Source: G016756615 sp050958605
GTDB taxonomy: Bacteria; Pseudomonadota; Alphaproteobacteria; Rhizobiales; Rhizobiaceae
Reading direction: 5' to 3'
Length of the DNA: 64,000 bases
NCBI RefSeq assembly: GCF_050958605.1
Contig: NZ_JBJHDO010000009.1
Location: 234,370-298,369, forward strand
Program-made: the position numbers and the translations under genes
The notes under the pieces: generated by a model
The model's database searches: none
What the model was told of the DNA's origin: nothing
Seen by the model: only the letters and a program-made list of their open reading frames with translations
Shown here: one piece after another, positions 26,296 to 34,877 of the stretch
Numbering within the stretch: position 1 is the stretch's first letter
How the letters are laid out: each line of letters begins with the position of its first letter

Positions 26296-27135
26296 TCATT
26301 TGACGGCTCCGGAGGTGATGCCGCGGATCAATTGCCGGGAGAAGATGAGATAAAGGACGAGCACCGGCAGGATCGCCAGCGAGAGCGCCGCCAGCACTGC
26401 GTTCCAGTTGGTCACGAACTGGCCGATGAAGATCTGCGCGCCGAGCGTCACGGTCTTGGTGGCTTCGCCCGGCGCCAGGATCAGCGGGAACCAGAGGTCG
26501 TTCCAGATCGGGATCATGGTGAAGACGGCTACCGTCGCCATCGCCGGGCGGACCAGCGGCAGCACCAGGCGGAAGAAGATCGTATATTCGGAAAGGCCGT
26601 CGATGCGCCCGGCATTCTTGAGGTCGGCGGACACGTTCTTCATGAATTCGGACAGGATGAAGATGCAGAGCGGCAGGCCTTGCGCGGTATAGACCAGGAT
26701 CAGCGCCGTCAACGTGTTCACCAGTCCGCTTGCCACCATCAACTGCAGTATGGCGACCGTGCCCAGCCGGATGGGGATCATGATGCCGAGCGCGAGATAT
26801 AGCCCCATGAGCGTGTTGCCGCGGAAGGAATATTCCGAGAGGGCGAAAGCCGCCATGGCGCCGAAAAGCAGCACCAGGAACAGCGAGACCACCGTCACGA
26901 TTAAGCTGTTCTGGAAATAGAGCAGGAAGTCGCCCTGCGCCATGACGGTGGAATAGCCGATGAGATCGAAGGTCTCGGTCGTTGGCAGCGACAGCGGCGA
27001 GCGGAAGATGGCGTTGCGCGACTTGAACGAGTTGACGACGATAACGACTACCGGGAACAGCGCGATCACCGTATAGGCGATCAGCACCGCATGGGCGGCG
27101 ATGCTGCGGGCGAGGGAGGAACGAGCCTGGCTCAC
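26296..27135 (-). CDS. Sugar ABC transporter permease (MalG type)
   Basis: A 279-residue inner-membrane permease with six predicted spans. The EAA loop that contacts the ATPase is DLKNAGRIDGLSEYTIFFRL, followed by VLPLVRPAMATV. The GTG at 27135 has GGGAG upstream and gives MSQARSSLARSIAAH; the longer reading frame upstream runs through a repeat and is rejected. It forms the channel with the partner permease at 27497-28426. Likely substrate is an amino sugar or oligosaccharide, from the linked NagA operon (inference). Confidence 0.9.
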   Translation of the reverse strand: MSQARSSLARSIAAHAVLIAYTVIALFPVVVIVVNSFKSRNAIFRSPLSLPTTETFDLIGYSTVMAQGDFLLYFQNSLIVTVVSLFLVLLFGAMAAFALSEYSFRGNTLMGLYLALGIMIPIRLGTVAILQLMVASGLVNTLTALILVYTAQGLPLCIFILSEFMKNVSADLKNAGRIDGLSEYTIFFRLVLPLVRPAMATVAVFTMIPIWNDLWFPLILAPGEATKTVTLGAQIFIGQFVTNWNAVLAALSLAILPVLVLYLIFSRQLIRGITSGAVK

Positions 27136-27234
27136 TGTGGGTCTCCCGTTGGTGTCAACTGCAGTTGACCTCCCCCGTTGAGGCCTGTCAGATTCACACG
27201 TTTGTGCGCGGTTGCCTGGAAACATGGCGCGTAC

Positions 27235-27391
27235 GGCAGGTCCCCCTCTCCGTCTCGGCTTCGCCGAGCCACCTCTCCCCCACGTCGTGGGGAAGAGGAA
27301 AGGCGCCGAACGTGCGGCCGGCGGTTCCTCTCCCTCACCAAGGTGGGGGAGAGGTGGCTCGGCGAAGCCGAGACGGAGAGGGGGACCTGCC
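27235..27391. repeat. Perfect 49-bp inverted repeat
   Basis: Arms 27235-27283 and 27343-27391 are exact reverse complements, each starting or ending with GGCAGGTCCCCCTCTCCGTC read inward, separated by 59 bases. The element sits in the 361-base gap between the two permease genes, which otherwise contains nothing recognisable. A transcript would form a very stable hairpin in the middle of the operon. It looks like a rhizobial mosaic intergenic element or MITE-like insertion. Confidence 0.8.
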
Positions 27392-27496
27392 AAGCAATGA
27401 GGAATGACATTTCCAGATGTGTGAACATCGTAGCCTTGAGGGGGAGATGGCCGGCAGGTTGGAGGGGGGTGCTCGGTGCGTTCATCGCTGCCAAAC

Positions 27497-28426
27497 CTAG
27501 AACTGGTACCGCCGCAATCGCGTCTGCACGGTGAACAGATAGAGGCAGACGCCGGTCAGGATGATGAAGAACATGATCGAGGCGATGGTCGATCCCATGT
27601 TCGGGTCGCCTAGCTGCAGCTGGAACCCGAAGAAAGTGCGATAGAGGAAGGTGCCGAGGATATCGGTCGAGAAGTTCGGCCCGGCCAGCGCGCCCTGCGC
27701 GGAGTAGATCAGGTCGAAGGCGTTGAAGTTGCCGACGAAGGTCAGGATCGAAATGATGCCGATCGCGGGCAGGACCAGCGGCAGCTTGATCTTCCAGAAC
27801 TGCGCCATCCCGGTGATGCCGTCGCATTCGGCAGCCTCGATCACCTCGTCGGGGATCGACAGCAGGGCGGCGTAGATCAGCATCATCGGGATGCCGACGA
27901 ACTGCCAGACCGAGATCAGCGCCAGCGTGGTGAGCGCATATTCCTCCTTGCCGAGCCAGGGGGTGAACAGACTTTTCAGTCCGACCAGATCGAGAAGGTT
28001 GGGCGCGACGCCCCACAGCGGCGAAAGGATAAGCTTCCAGGCGAAGCCGACGACGACGAAAGAGAGGATCGTCGGGATGAAGATAGCCGTGCGGTAGAAG
28101 GCGGCGAAGCGCAGCTTCGGGCTGGACAGCAGCGCGGCGAGCATCACGCCGATCGGATTCTGCACCAGCATGTGGATGATGAAGAACCAGAAATTATTGG
28201 CCAGTGCGTTCCAGAAGCTCTTGGAGAGTGTCGGGTCGGTGAACAGCCTGCGGAAATTGTCGAAGCCGACGAACACCACCTGCTGTGCTTCTGTCCGGAA
28301 AAGCGAGAGCTGCAGCGTGCCGAAGAGCGGCAGGATCATGATGGCGGTGTAGACGAGCACCGCCGGCGCCAGGAAAACACCGATATGCCACCGGGCGGAC
28401 CTGCTCGTCGTGGTTGCCTCAGCCAT
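27497..28426 (-). CDS. Sugar ABC transporter permease (MalF type)
   Basis: A 309-residue permease with six predicted spans, beginning MAEATTTSRSARWHIG. The cytoplasmic EAA loop reads VIEAAECDGITGMAQFWKIK followed by LPLVLPAIG, the expected ATPase contact. It is first of the membrane genes, after the binding protein gene, and is separated from it by a strong stem-loop. Part of the same transporter as the genes at 26296 and 25116. Confidence 0.9.
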   Translation of the reverse strand: MAEATTTSRSARWHIGVFLAPAVLVYTAIMILPLFGTLQLSLFRTEAQQVVFVGFDNFRRLFTDPTLSKSFWNALANNFWFFIIHMLVQNPIGVMLAALLSSPKLRFAAFYRTAIFIPTILSFVVVGFAWKLILSPLWGVAPNLLDLVGLKSLFTPWLGKEEYALTTLALISVWQFVGIPMMLIYAALLSIPDEVIEAAECDGITGMAQFWKIKLPLVLPAIGIISILTFVGNFNAFDLIYSAQGALAGPNFSTDILGTFLYRTFFGFQLQLGDPNMGSTIASIMFFIILTGVCLYLFTVQTRLRRYQF

Positions 28427-28461
28427 TTGTTTTCGCTCGCTATCAGCCTGCGGGGAAATGC

Positions 28462-28508
28462 GCCAAAGGCGCCGCTCCTGCTTTGACCGGAGGAACGGCG
28501 CCTTTGGC
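28462..28508 (-). promoter_or_regulatory. Stem-loop between binding-protein and permease genes
   Basis: GCCAAAGGCGCCG (28462-28474) and CGGCGCCTTTGGC (28496-28508) form a perfect 13-bp stem with a 21-base loop, just after the binding-protein stop codon. No T-run follows. Such structures in sugar ABC operons protect the upstream mRNA and keep binding protein levels above those of the permeases. Confidence 0.7.
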
Positions 28509-28514
28509 CCGGCG

Positions 28515-29774
28515 CTACTTGGCCGGCTTGTACCAGCTGTCGAGCCCGTCCTGGAGCTTCTTGGCCGCGACTTCCGGCGTGTCGGTGCCGTTGATCACGT
28601 TGGCCGATTCGACCCAGGTTTCGTTCTCGAGATTCGGCGTGCCGCGCGACAGGATCTGATAGGTCGAGCGGATGGTCGGCTTGCACTTCTCGCGCCAGGA
28701 GACGAATTCCTGGGCGAGCGGGTCCTCCATCTTCACCGGCTTGGACGACAGGCTGAAGAAGCCGGGCAGCGCATTGGCGTAGATGGTCGCGAACTCGTCC
28801 GAAGCGACCCACGACAGGAACTGCTTGGCTGCATCGGCATTCTTGCTCTTCGGATTGAGGCCGATGGCGATGTCGTTGTGGTCGGAAATGTAGCAGGTAT
28901 CGCCGGCATTCTTCACCGGCGGCGGGAAGGCACCCATCTTGAACTGAGCCTGGGTGTTGAAGGTGCCGATCTCCCAGGAGCCGGCCGGATAAATGGCGGC
29001 ACGGCCGAGCGTGAAGAGGTTCTGGCTGTCCGGATAGCTCTGCGCTTCGAAGCCGTCGCCGAGATAGGGCTTCCACTTGGCGAGTGTCGCGAAGGGCTCG
29101 ACCCACTGTGGGTCGGTCAGCTTCTGTTCGCCCTTGATCAGCGCGAGGCGGCCTTCTTCGCCCTTCCAGTAGTTGGGGCCGATATTCTGGTAGCCCATCG
29201 TGGCGGCTTCCCAGAGATCCTTGGTGCCCATCGCCATCGGGATGTAGGTGCCGTCGGCCTTGATCTTGTCGAGTGCGGCGAAGAATTCGGCCTCCGTCGT
29301 GGGCACGGCGATGCCGAGCTGGTCGAAGGCATCCTTGTTGTAGATGAAGCCGTGGATGACCGAGGCCATCGGCACGCAGAAGGTGGCCTTGCCGTCATCG
29401 GTCTGCCAGGCGGATTTGGCGACGTCGGTGAAGTTTTCCATGCCGGGCAGGCTGGTGAGATCAGCCAGATGTCCCTTGTTGTAGAGCTCGAGCGAGGCGT
29501 CGAAGGGCCGGCAGGTGATGAGGTCGCCGGCCGAGCCGGCGTCGAGCTTGGCATTGAGGGCGGCATTGTATTCGGTCGGCGCGGATGGCGCGAACACGAC
29601 CTTGATGCCGGGATGTTTCGCCTGGAAGGCCGGGATCAGCTTCTCCTGCCAGATGGTGAGGTCGTCGTTGCGCCAGCTCTCGATGGTGAGCGTGGCGTCC
29701 TGCGCGGCCGCGGCGCCTGCGAAGCAGAGCGTGGTCGTGCCGAGCAATAGTGCCGTCAGTGCCTGTCTTGTCAT
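28515..29774 (-). CDS. Sugar ABC transporter substrate-binding protein
   Basis: A 419-residue periplasmic binding protein of the extracellular solute-binding family 1. Its signal peptide is MTRQALTALLLGTTTLCFAG and continues to AAAA-QD. The mature N-terminus (TLTIESWRNDDLTIWQEKLI) and PAGSWEIGTFN segment are typical of oligosaccharide binders. The ATG at 29774 was chosen because the signal peptide starts there. It is promoter-proximal in the leftward transporter operon, directly facing an operator-like site at 30025-30042. Co-location with nagA suggests GlcNAc or chito-oligosaccharide as ligand (inference). Confidence 0.9.
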   Translation of the reverse strand: MTRQALTALLLGTTTLCFAGAAAAQDATLTIESWRNDDLTIWQEKLIPAFQAKHPGIKVVFAPSAPTEYNAALNAKLDAGSAGDLITCRPFDASLELYNKGHLADLTSLPGMENFTDVAKSAWQTDDGKATFCVPMASVIHGFIYNKDAFDQLGIAVPTTEAEFFAALDKIKADGTYIPMAMGTKDLWEAATMGYQNIGPNYWKGEEGRLALIKGEQKLTDPQWVEPFATLAKWKPYLGDGFEAQSYPDSQNLFTLGRAAIYPAGSWEIGTFNTQAQFKMGAFPPPVKNAGDTCYISDHNDIAIGLNPKSKNADAAKQFLSWVASDEFATIYANALPGFFSLSSKPVKMEDPLAQEFVSWREKCKPTIRSTYQILSRGTPNLENETWVESANVINGTDTPEVAAKKLQDGLDSWYKPAK

Positions 29775-30024
29775 GGTCAGTCTCCCTGTTGACCTTGTCG
29801 ATACCGTATCGAGAGCGCCTGCTCCCCGGTCCGAAACGCGCCTCGACAATGGGGCGCCTGTCGAACTTGTTGCCCCGAAATGCTGGATGAAGCGCCAGCA
29901 AAAGCCCGCACTCGCCGAGTGACGAGGCTCGGGGAAATCACCTGGTTCTGTCTTGAAGCGTGCACGGCGTCGCATCGCGAATTCGCTCGCGGCGCTCCTC
30001 CAAACTCCTCCTTCGATTGTCGAC

Positions 30025-30042
30025 AATACCAAAAAAATACCA
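30025..30042 (-). promoter_or_regulatory. Operator-like site for the transporter operon
   Basis: On the minus strand this reads TGGTATTTTTTTGGTATT, two direct TGGTATT units 11 bases apart. It matches the site at 30168-30185 at 17 of 18 positions in opposite orientation. It lies upstream of the leftward binding-protein gene, and is a probable binding site of the GntR regulator encoded at 31086-31865. Confidence 0.7.
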
Positions 30043-30167
30043 CTTGTCCAGCGGAGATGGATCGCGTTGCTGCAGCAATGCTGCCGGCCGTAAGTAAAGT
30101 ACCCAAGCTAAAGGAGGAATTCTGTGGATCTGAAGGTCGAAGCGCGTAAAAATTTAGCCTTGGCTAA

Positions 30168-30185
30168 TGGTATTTTATTGGTATT
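30168..30185 (+). promoter_or_regulatory. Operator-like site for the nag operon
   Basis: Reads TGGTATTTTATTGGTATT, the partner of the 30025-30042 site, placed 24 bases before the GTG start of the kinase gene. The two sites mirror each other across the divergent intergenic region, so one regulator probably controls both operons. The rest of this 434-base gap contains no gene. Confidence 0.7.
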
Positions 30186-30208
30186 ATCCAGACAGGAGGT
30201 GGCCCATC

Positions 30209-31093
30209 GTGGAACTGGTGCTCGGGATAGACGGAGGCGGCACGAGTTGCCGTGCGGCGCTCGCGAGCGCGGCAGGCGAAGTGCTCGGCCGTGGCAGGAG
30301 CGGCGCCGCCAACATCATGACCGACCTTCATGGTGCGCGCGCCAATATTGTCGAGGCGGCGCGCCTGGCCTTTGTCGACGCCGGGCGTGACCCGGCCCTC
30401 ATCCCGGCGGTGGGCGCGGTGCTCGGCCTGGCCGGCACCAATGTCGGCGGCTTCAAGCAGCAGCTCCTCGAAATTCTTCCATTTCGCGAAAGCCTGGTGG
30501 AAAGCGATGCGCTCATCGCGCTCAACGGCGCGCTTGGCGACCACGACGGCGCGATCGCCATCATCGGCACCGGGTCGATTTTCATGTCTCGACGAGGGGA
30601 CCGTTTCCAGACCATAGGCGGCTGGGGCTTCATGCTGGGCGATCTCGGCAGCGGGGCGCGCCTCGGCCGCGACCTCCTGCAGGAAACGCTTCTCGCCCAT
30701 GACGACATCCACCCCTCTTCCGGCCTGACCGATGCCGTGCTGGAGCGCTTCGATGGCGATCCGCGCAACATCGTCAAGTTCGGAGCCGCGTCGAAGCCGG
30801 GCGACTTCGCCGCGCTTGCGCCCATGGTCCTGGAGTTCGCCGGCAAGGGAGACGAGGCTGCCTTGCGTGTCCTTCGGCGCGCCATCCGTAACATCGAGGA
30901 AGCGCTCGCCGCGCTGAAGCTCGGGCCGGACGACCGGCTCTGCCTGCATGGCGGGCTTGCCGGGCTCTATGTTCCTTATTTTTCCCAGGACTATCGTGCA
31001 CTGCTGAAACCGCCATTGCAGGATGCGCTGGGCGGCGCGGTTCAGATGGCCGTGCGCCATTTCGGCGCGGGCCGGAAGGCGGCGCATGGTTGA
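30209..31093 (+). CDS. BadF/BadG-family kinase, probable N-acetylglucosamine kinase
   Basis: A 294-residue ASKHA-fold kinase. The phosphate-1 motif GIDGGGTSCRAA starts at residue 6, AIIGTGSIF forms phosphate-2, and GGWGFMLGDLGSGARLG is the hallmark of GlcNAc kinase-like members of the BadF family. The GTG at 30209 has AGGAGGT eight bases upstream, an excellent match, so the longer frame is rejected. It heads a four-gene operon whose later genes remove the acetyl and amino groups, so it would make GlcNAc-6-phosphate from imported sugar (inference from family and context). Confidence 0.85.
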   Translation: MELVLGIDGGGTSCRAALASAAGEVLGRGRSGAANIMTDLHGARANIVEAARLAFVDAGRDPALIPAVGAVLGLAGTNVGGFKQQLLEILPFRESLVESDALIALNGALGDHDGAIAIIGTGSIFMSRRGDRFQTIGGWGFMLGDLGSGARLGRDLLQETLLAHDDIHPSSGLTDAVLERFDGDPRNIVKFGAASKPGDFAALAPMVLEFAGKGDEAALRVLRRAIRNIEEALAALKLGPDDRLCLHGGLAGLYVPYFSQDYRALLKPPLQDALGGAVQMAVRHFGAGRKAAHG

Positions 31094-31865
31094 CGCGATC
31101 TTCTCCGGTTTCAGGACGGCCGGCCCGGCCGGGGCTCCGCTCTACTTGAAACTGAAGCGATCCATAGAAGATGCCGTCCGCAACGGTCTCATCGGCCCCG
31201 GTGACGCGCTGCCTTCGGAGCGCGATATAGCGCTGAAGGCAGACGTATCGCGGGTCACCGTGCGCAAGGCAGTGCGGGACCTGGTGAAGGGCGGGATCCT
31301 CGTCCAGCGTCACGGCTCCGGCACTTTCGTGGCGCCGCGGCTGGAGCGGGTTGAACAATCGCTGTCGCGGCTTACTTCCTTCACCGAGGACATGGCACGA
31401 CGGGGCTTGTCGGCGCGATCGCAATGGCTGGAACGCGGCATCTATCCGCCTTCCCCCGAGGAGATGATGGTGCTCGGCCTGTCGTCACGGGAAATGGTGG
31501 CTCGGATCGCGCGGCTGCGCGTCGCCAACGACACGCCTCTCGCCATCGAGCGGGCTTCGCTTTCCGCCAACGTGCTGCCCGATCCCTCGGTGATAGGCAC
31601 TTCGCTTTACGCCGTCTTGGAGCGCGACGGCCTGCGACCGGTACGTGCCGTGCAGCGCATCTCAGCCGCCAATCTCGGCGAGACGGATGCAAGCCTGCTC
31701 GAGGTGGCGCCTGGTTCCGCGAGCCTCAACATCGAGCGGGTTTCCTATCTCGCCACGGGCAGGGTGATCGAATTCACCCGTTCCGTCTATCGCGGCGACG
31801 CCTATGATTTCGTCGCCGAATTGCGTCTCGGCGACTCCGAGGAAAGTGCAGGAGGCCGACCATGA
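31086..31865 (+). CDS. GntR-family (HutC/NagR type) regulator
   Basis: A 259-residue regulator. The winged helix (about residues 18-80) contains LPSERDIALKADVSRVTVRK and HGSGTFVAP; the C-terminal UTRA domain binds a sugar phosphate in relatives such as NagR and DasR. It overlaps the kinase stop by eight bases and is followed by an ATGA overlap with the next gene, so it is autoregulated with the operon. The mirrored TGGTATT sites in the divergent promoter region are its likely operators. Confidence 0.88.
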   Translation: MVDAIFSGFRTAGPAGAPLYLKLKRSIEDAVRNGLIGPGDALPSERDIALKADVSRVTVRKAVRDLVKGGILVQRHGSGTFVAPRLERVEQSLSRLTSFTEDMARRGLSARSQWLERGIYPPSPEEMMVLGLSSREMVARIARLRVANDTPLAIERASLSANVLPDPSVIGTSLYAVLERDGLRPVRAVQRISAANLGETDASLLEVAPGSASLNIERVSYLATGRVIEFTRSVYRGDAYDFVAELRLGDSEESAGGRP

Positions 31866-32887
31866 AACCCACACATATGCGCCAAGAGATCGAGGAGATC
31901 CCGCAGGCCGTCGCTCGTCTGCTCGATGGCGCGGAGAAGGTGCTTGCCGAGGCCGGGCGCGATATCCGTCAGCGCGATCCCCGCTTCGTCGTCACGGTGG
32001 CGCGCGGCTCGTCCGATCACGCGGCTTCCTTCATGAAATATGCCGTCGAGCTCACGGCCGGCCTGCCGGTCGCTTCGGTCGGTCCTTCCATCGCCTCGAT
32101 CTACGGCGCGCGGCTCCGCCTTGCAGGATCGGCCTGCCTGGCGATCTCGCAGTCGGGCAAGAGCCCGGACATCGTTGCCATGGCCGAAGAGGCCAAACGG
32201 GGCGGCGCGCTGACCATCGCCGTCACGAACACGGCGGACTCGCCGCTGGCGCGGGGCTCCGACCACGCGATCGACATATTGGCAGGGAAGGAGCGCAGTG
32301 TCGCCGCGACCAAGACCTTCGTCAATTCGGCCGTCGCCGGGCTCGCCCTGATGGCGCACAGCACCAATGACGAGGAGCTCGTTGCCGCGCTTCGCCAACT
32401 GCCTGAACATTTCAGCACGGCTATCGGCTGCGACTGGATGGATCTGGCCGGCGCGTTCGACAGCGCGAATTCGCTGTTCATTCTCGGGCGCGGGCCTTCT
32501 CTGGCCATCGCCAACGAAGCGGCGCTCAAATTCAAGGAGACCTGTGGCGTACATGCCGAGGCCTATAGCGCGGCCGAGGTCATGCATGGACCCATGGCGC
32601 TCGTACAGCCCGGCTTTCCCGTGCTGGCGCTCGCGGCACGCGACCGGTCCGAGCCATCGGTGGCGGAGGCCGCCGATCGGCTGGTCGGCAAGGGAGGGAC
32701 AGTTTTCACCACCTCGGCGTTGGCGAAGACCTCGCGCCGTCTGCCCTTCGCCGCCACCGGCCACCCGCTGACCGATCCACTCGCCCTCATCGTCAGCTTC
32801 TACGCTTTCGTCGAGGCTTTCGCGCGGCATCGCGGCCTCAATCCTGACCAGCCCCGACATCTGAACAAGGTCACCGAAACGGTATGA
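31862..32887 (+). CDS. SIS-domain sugar-phosphate protein, probable glucosamine-6-phosphate deaminase (NagB-II/AgaS type)
   Basis: A 341-residue protein with two SIS domains and no N-terminal glutaminase domain, so it is not a GlmS synthase. ISQSGKSPDIVAMAEEAK (near residue 95) and FILGRGPSLAIANEAALKFK (near 205) are the SIS substrate loops, and GVHAEAYSAAEVMHGP resembles the GlmS isomerase region. In NagA-linked operons this architecture replaces classical NagB and converts glucosamine-6-P to fructose-6-P and ammonia. Overlaps by four bases with genes on both sides. Confidence 0.85.
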   Translation: MKPTHMRQEIEEIPQAVARLLDGAEKVLAEAGRDIRQRDPRFVVTVARGSSDHAASFMKYAVELTAGLPVASVGPSIASIYGARLRLAGSACLAISQSGKSPDIVAMAEEAKRGGALTIAVTNTADSPLARGSDHAIDILAGKERSVAATKTFVNSAVAGLALMAHSTNDEELVAALRQLPEHFSTAIGCDWMDLAGAFDSANSLFILGRGPSLAIANEAALKFKETCGVHAEAYSAAEVMHGPMALVQPGFPVLALAARDRSEPSVAEAADRLVGKGGTVFTTSALAKTSRRLPFAATGHPLTDPLALIVSFYAFVEAFARHRGLNPDQPRHLNKVTETV

Positions 32888-34041
32888 ACGACGCCATCGC
32901 CATCAAGGCGGCAACAATCTTCGACGGCGACAGCTGGCATGAAGAATCGGCGCTCGTGCTGCGCGACGGCGTGGTCGAGGGTATCGTCGCCGCTTCCGGC
33001 CTGCCGGCGGGAGACGAGGTCATCTCGGTGGACGGCATGCTCGTTCCCGGCTTCGTCGACCTGCAGGTCAATGGCGGTGGCGGCATCATGCTGAACGATC
33101 GGCAGGATGTCGAGGCGATCCGAACCATCTGCGCCGCTCACGCGCCCTTCGGCACGACCGCGCTGCTGCCCACGCTCATCACGGATACGCCCGAGATCAC
33201 CCGGAGCGCGGTAGAGGCCGGTGCCGAAGCCGGCCGGCGCAAGGTGCCGGGGTTCCTGGGCCTGCATCTCGAGGGACCGCATCTGTCGATTGCCCGGAAG
33301 GGGGCGCACGACCCGGCGCTGATCCGTCCCATGGACGATGGGGCCGAGGCGTCGCTGATCGCCGCCCATGAAAAAGTGCCGGTGCTGCTGACCACCGTCG
33401 CGCCGGAGTCGGTGGAGCCGGCTCGCATCGAAAGGCTGGTGAAGGCGGGCATCGTCGTCAGCCTGGGCCATTCCGACACGAGCTATCCCCAAGCGATCGC
33501 CTGTGCCGAGGCCGGCGCCTCGATGGCAACCCACCTGTTCAATGCGATGAGCCAGATCACCAATCGAGAGCCGGGTCTTGCCGGAGCGGCGATCGATTCG
33601 GGGAGATTCTTCGCGGGGATCATAGCCGACGGCTTTCATGTCGATCCGGCAACGATCCGGATTGCGGTGAAGGCGAAAAGCTCGCCGGGCCGGCTGTTCC
33701 TCGTCACCGACGCGATGGCGACCATCGGCACCGACATGACGTCCTTCACCTTGAACGGGCGCACGATCACCCGCGCCGATGGCCGGCTCACCCTTGAGGA
33801 CGGCACACTCGCCGGCGCCGATCTCGACATGATCTCGGCCGTGCGTTTCATGCATCGGACGATCGGGGTCGAGCTGTCGGAAGCCTTGCGCATGGCCTCG
33901 CTTTACCCGGCCAGGGCCATGGGCCTGGACGGCTCGCACGGCCGCCTCGCCAAGGGCGCGCGCGCCGATCTCGTCCACCTGTCGAAGGGGCTGGACGTGC
34001 TCGGCGTCTGGATCCGCGGCGAGCAGGTTTTCTTCGTCTGA
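32884..34041 (+). CDS. nagA: N-acetylglucosamine-6-phosphate deacetylase
   Basis: A 385-residue metal-dependent amidohydrolase that removes acetate from GlcNAc-6-P. Metal and substrate residues are in place: Glu130 in HLEGPH, His196 in LGHSDT, His217 in THLFNAM, His252 in ADGFHVDP and the catalytic Asp276 in VTDAMAT. GFVDLQVNGGGG is the family N-terminal motif. It is the last gene of the kinase-regulator-deaminase-deacetylase operon and starts on the previous stop (ATGA). Confidence 0.92.
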   Translation: MNDAIAIKAATIFDGDSWHEESALVLRDGVVEGIVAASGLPAGDEVISVDGMLVPGFVDLQVNGGGGIMLNDRQDVEAIRTICAAHAPFGTTALLPTLITDTPEITRSAVEAGAEAGRRKVPGFLGLHLEGPHLSIARKGAHDPALIRPMDDGAEASLIAAHEKVPVLLTTVAPESVEPARIERLVKAGIVVSLGHSDTSYPQAIACAEAGASMATHLFNAMSQITNREPGLAGAAIDSGRFFAGIIADGFHVDPATIRIAVKAKSSPGRLFLVTDAMATIGTDMTSFTLNGRTITRADGRLTLEDGTLAGADLDMISAVRFMHRTIGVELSEALRMASLYPARAMGLDGSHGRLAKGARADLVHLSKGLDVLGVWIRGEQVFFV

Positions 34042-34877
34042 TCGTCCTCCGCCGGGGCAATGCCGGCGATGGCCCTCAAGGCGATGGAATGCCTAATTCC
34101 ACGCTTGGCGCATACAACCTCAGGTTAAGTCCCAAGATTAGGGGGCTGGCGGCTCACTGTACTTCAACGACATCTACGTGAGCCATAGTGACATGAAGAG
34201 CGGCCATCGATGACTCCAATGCCGTCCCGCCGATAGTCTGTGATCTCATGCTGGAATTCGCGACCTGTGTCCAACCGGCGACGCACCAGGGGTGTTGTAT
34301 CGCGGAGCTTCTGTACAGTCTTCAAATATTGCTAGAAAAGCCTCCGCGACCGGTGCCTTCATCATCGGTTTCTCTTTGCAAGACTTGCGAATAAATCCTT
34401 TGCCGACCAAAAGATTGTTACATATCAGAAGATTATACCGAGGCGTGATAACCGTGGAAGGGGCTCGCGCCGTTGGCCGGACAGGGAAGGGCAAGCTCCT
34501 CGGAGAGGGTTGACGCAGCCGTCTGCGAGCACTCCGCATCGGGGTTGAAAAGGCATCCGCCGGTTTGGCTGGGCAGTGCCCATGCCGGGGACCGACATGT
34601 CGGCCGGGTCGACGAACCGGCACCTTTGTGGCTACCGTTTGTCAAGCGCGAGGTCGATCTGTGACCTTCGTGCCACAGTGTGTCCAATTCGTCTTTTATG
34701 CACGTCTAAGTCGTTGCCGATGTCGCGAGGCTGAAATAAACGGCCCTTACACGAGCAAGGGGCGGGTGGGAATCATCCTTGCAAAACGTGGCGGACGGCG
34801 TTGCTTCGACGAAGGCCTCCCAACTTTGTCGCGAGGGCTCGCCGTGCCGAATCTGACTGTAACTGGAGCTATTGAAA
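34042..34877. other. 836-base gene-free stretch before the first porin
   Basis: No reading frame here has a credible start, codon pattern or homology. The first part has a weak hairpin (CGCCGG/CCGGCG near 34050-34070) after nagA. The part around 34280-34440 is clearly more AT-rich than its surroundings and may be a decayed insertion. The last 100 bases must contain the porin promoter, but I could not assign hexamers. Confidence 0.4.

Noticed and set aside
24928..27391. CRISPR-like array
   Set aside because: The repeats here are inverted pairs of different families with no regular direct repeat and spacer pattern.
34246..34687. Small minus-strand frames before the porins
   Set aside because: No ribosome-binding site, no recognisable domain and irregular composition; possibly relics but not supportable as genes.
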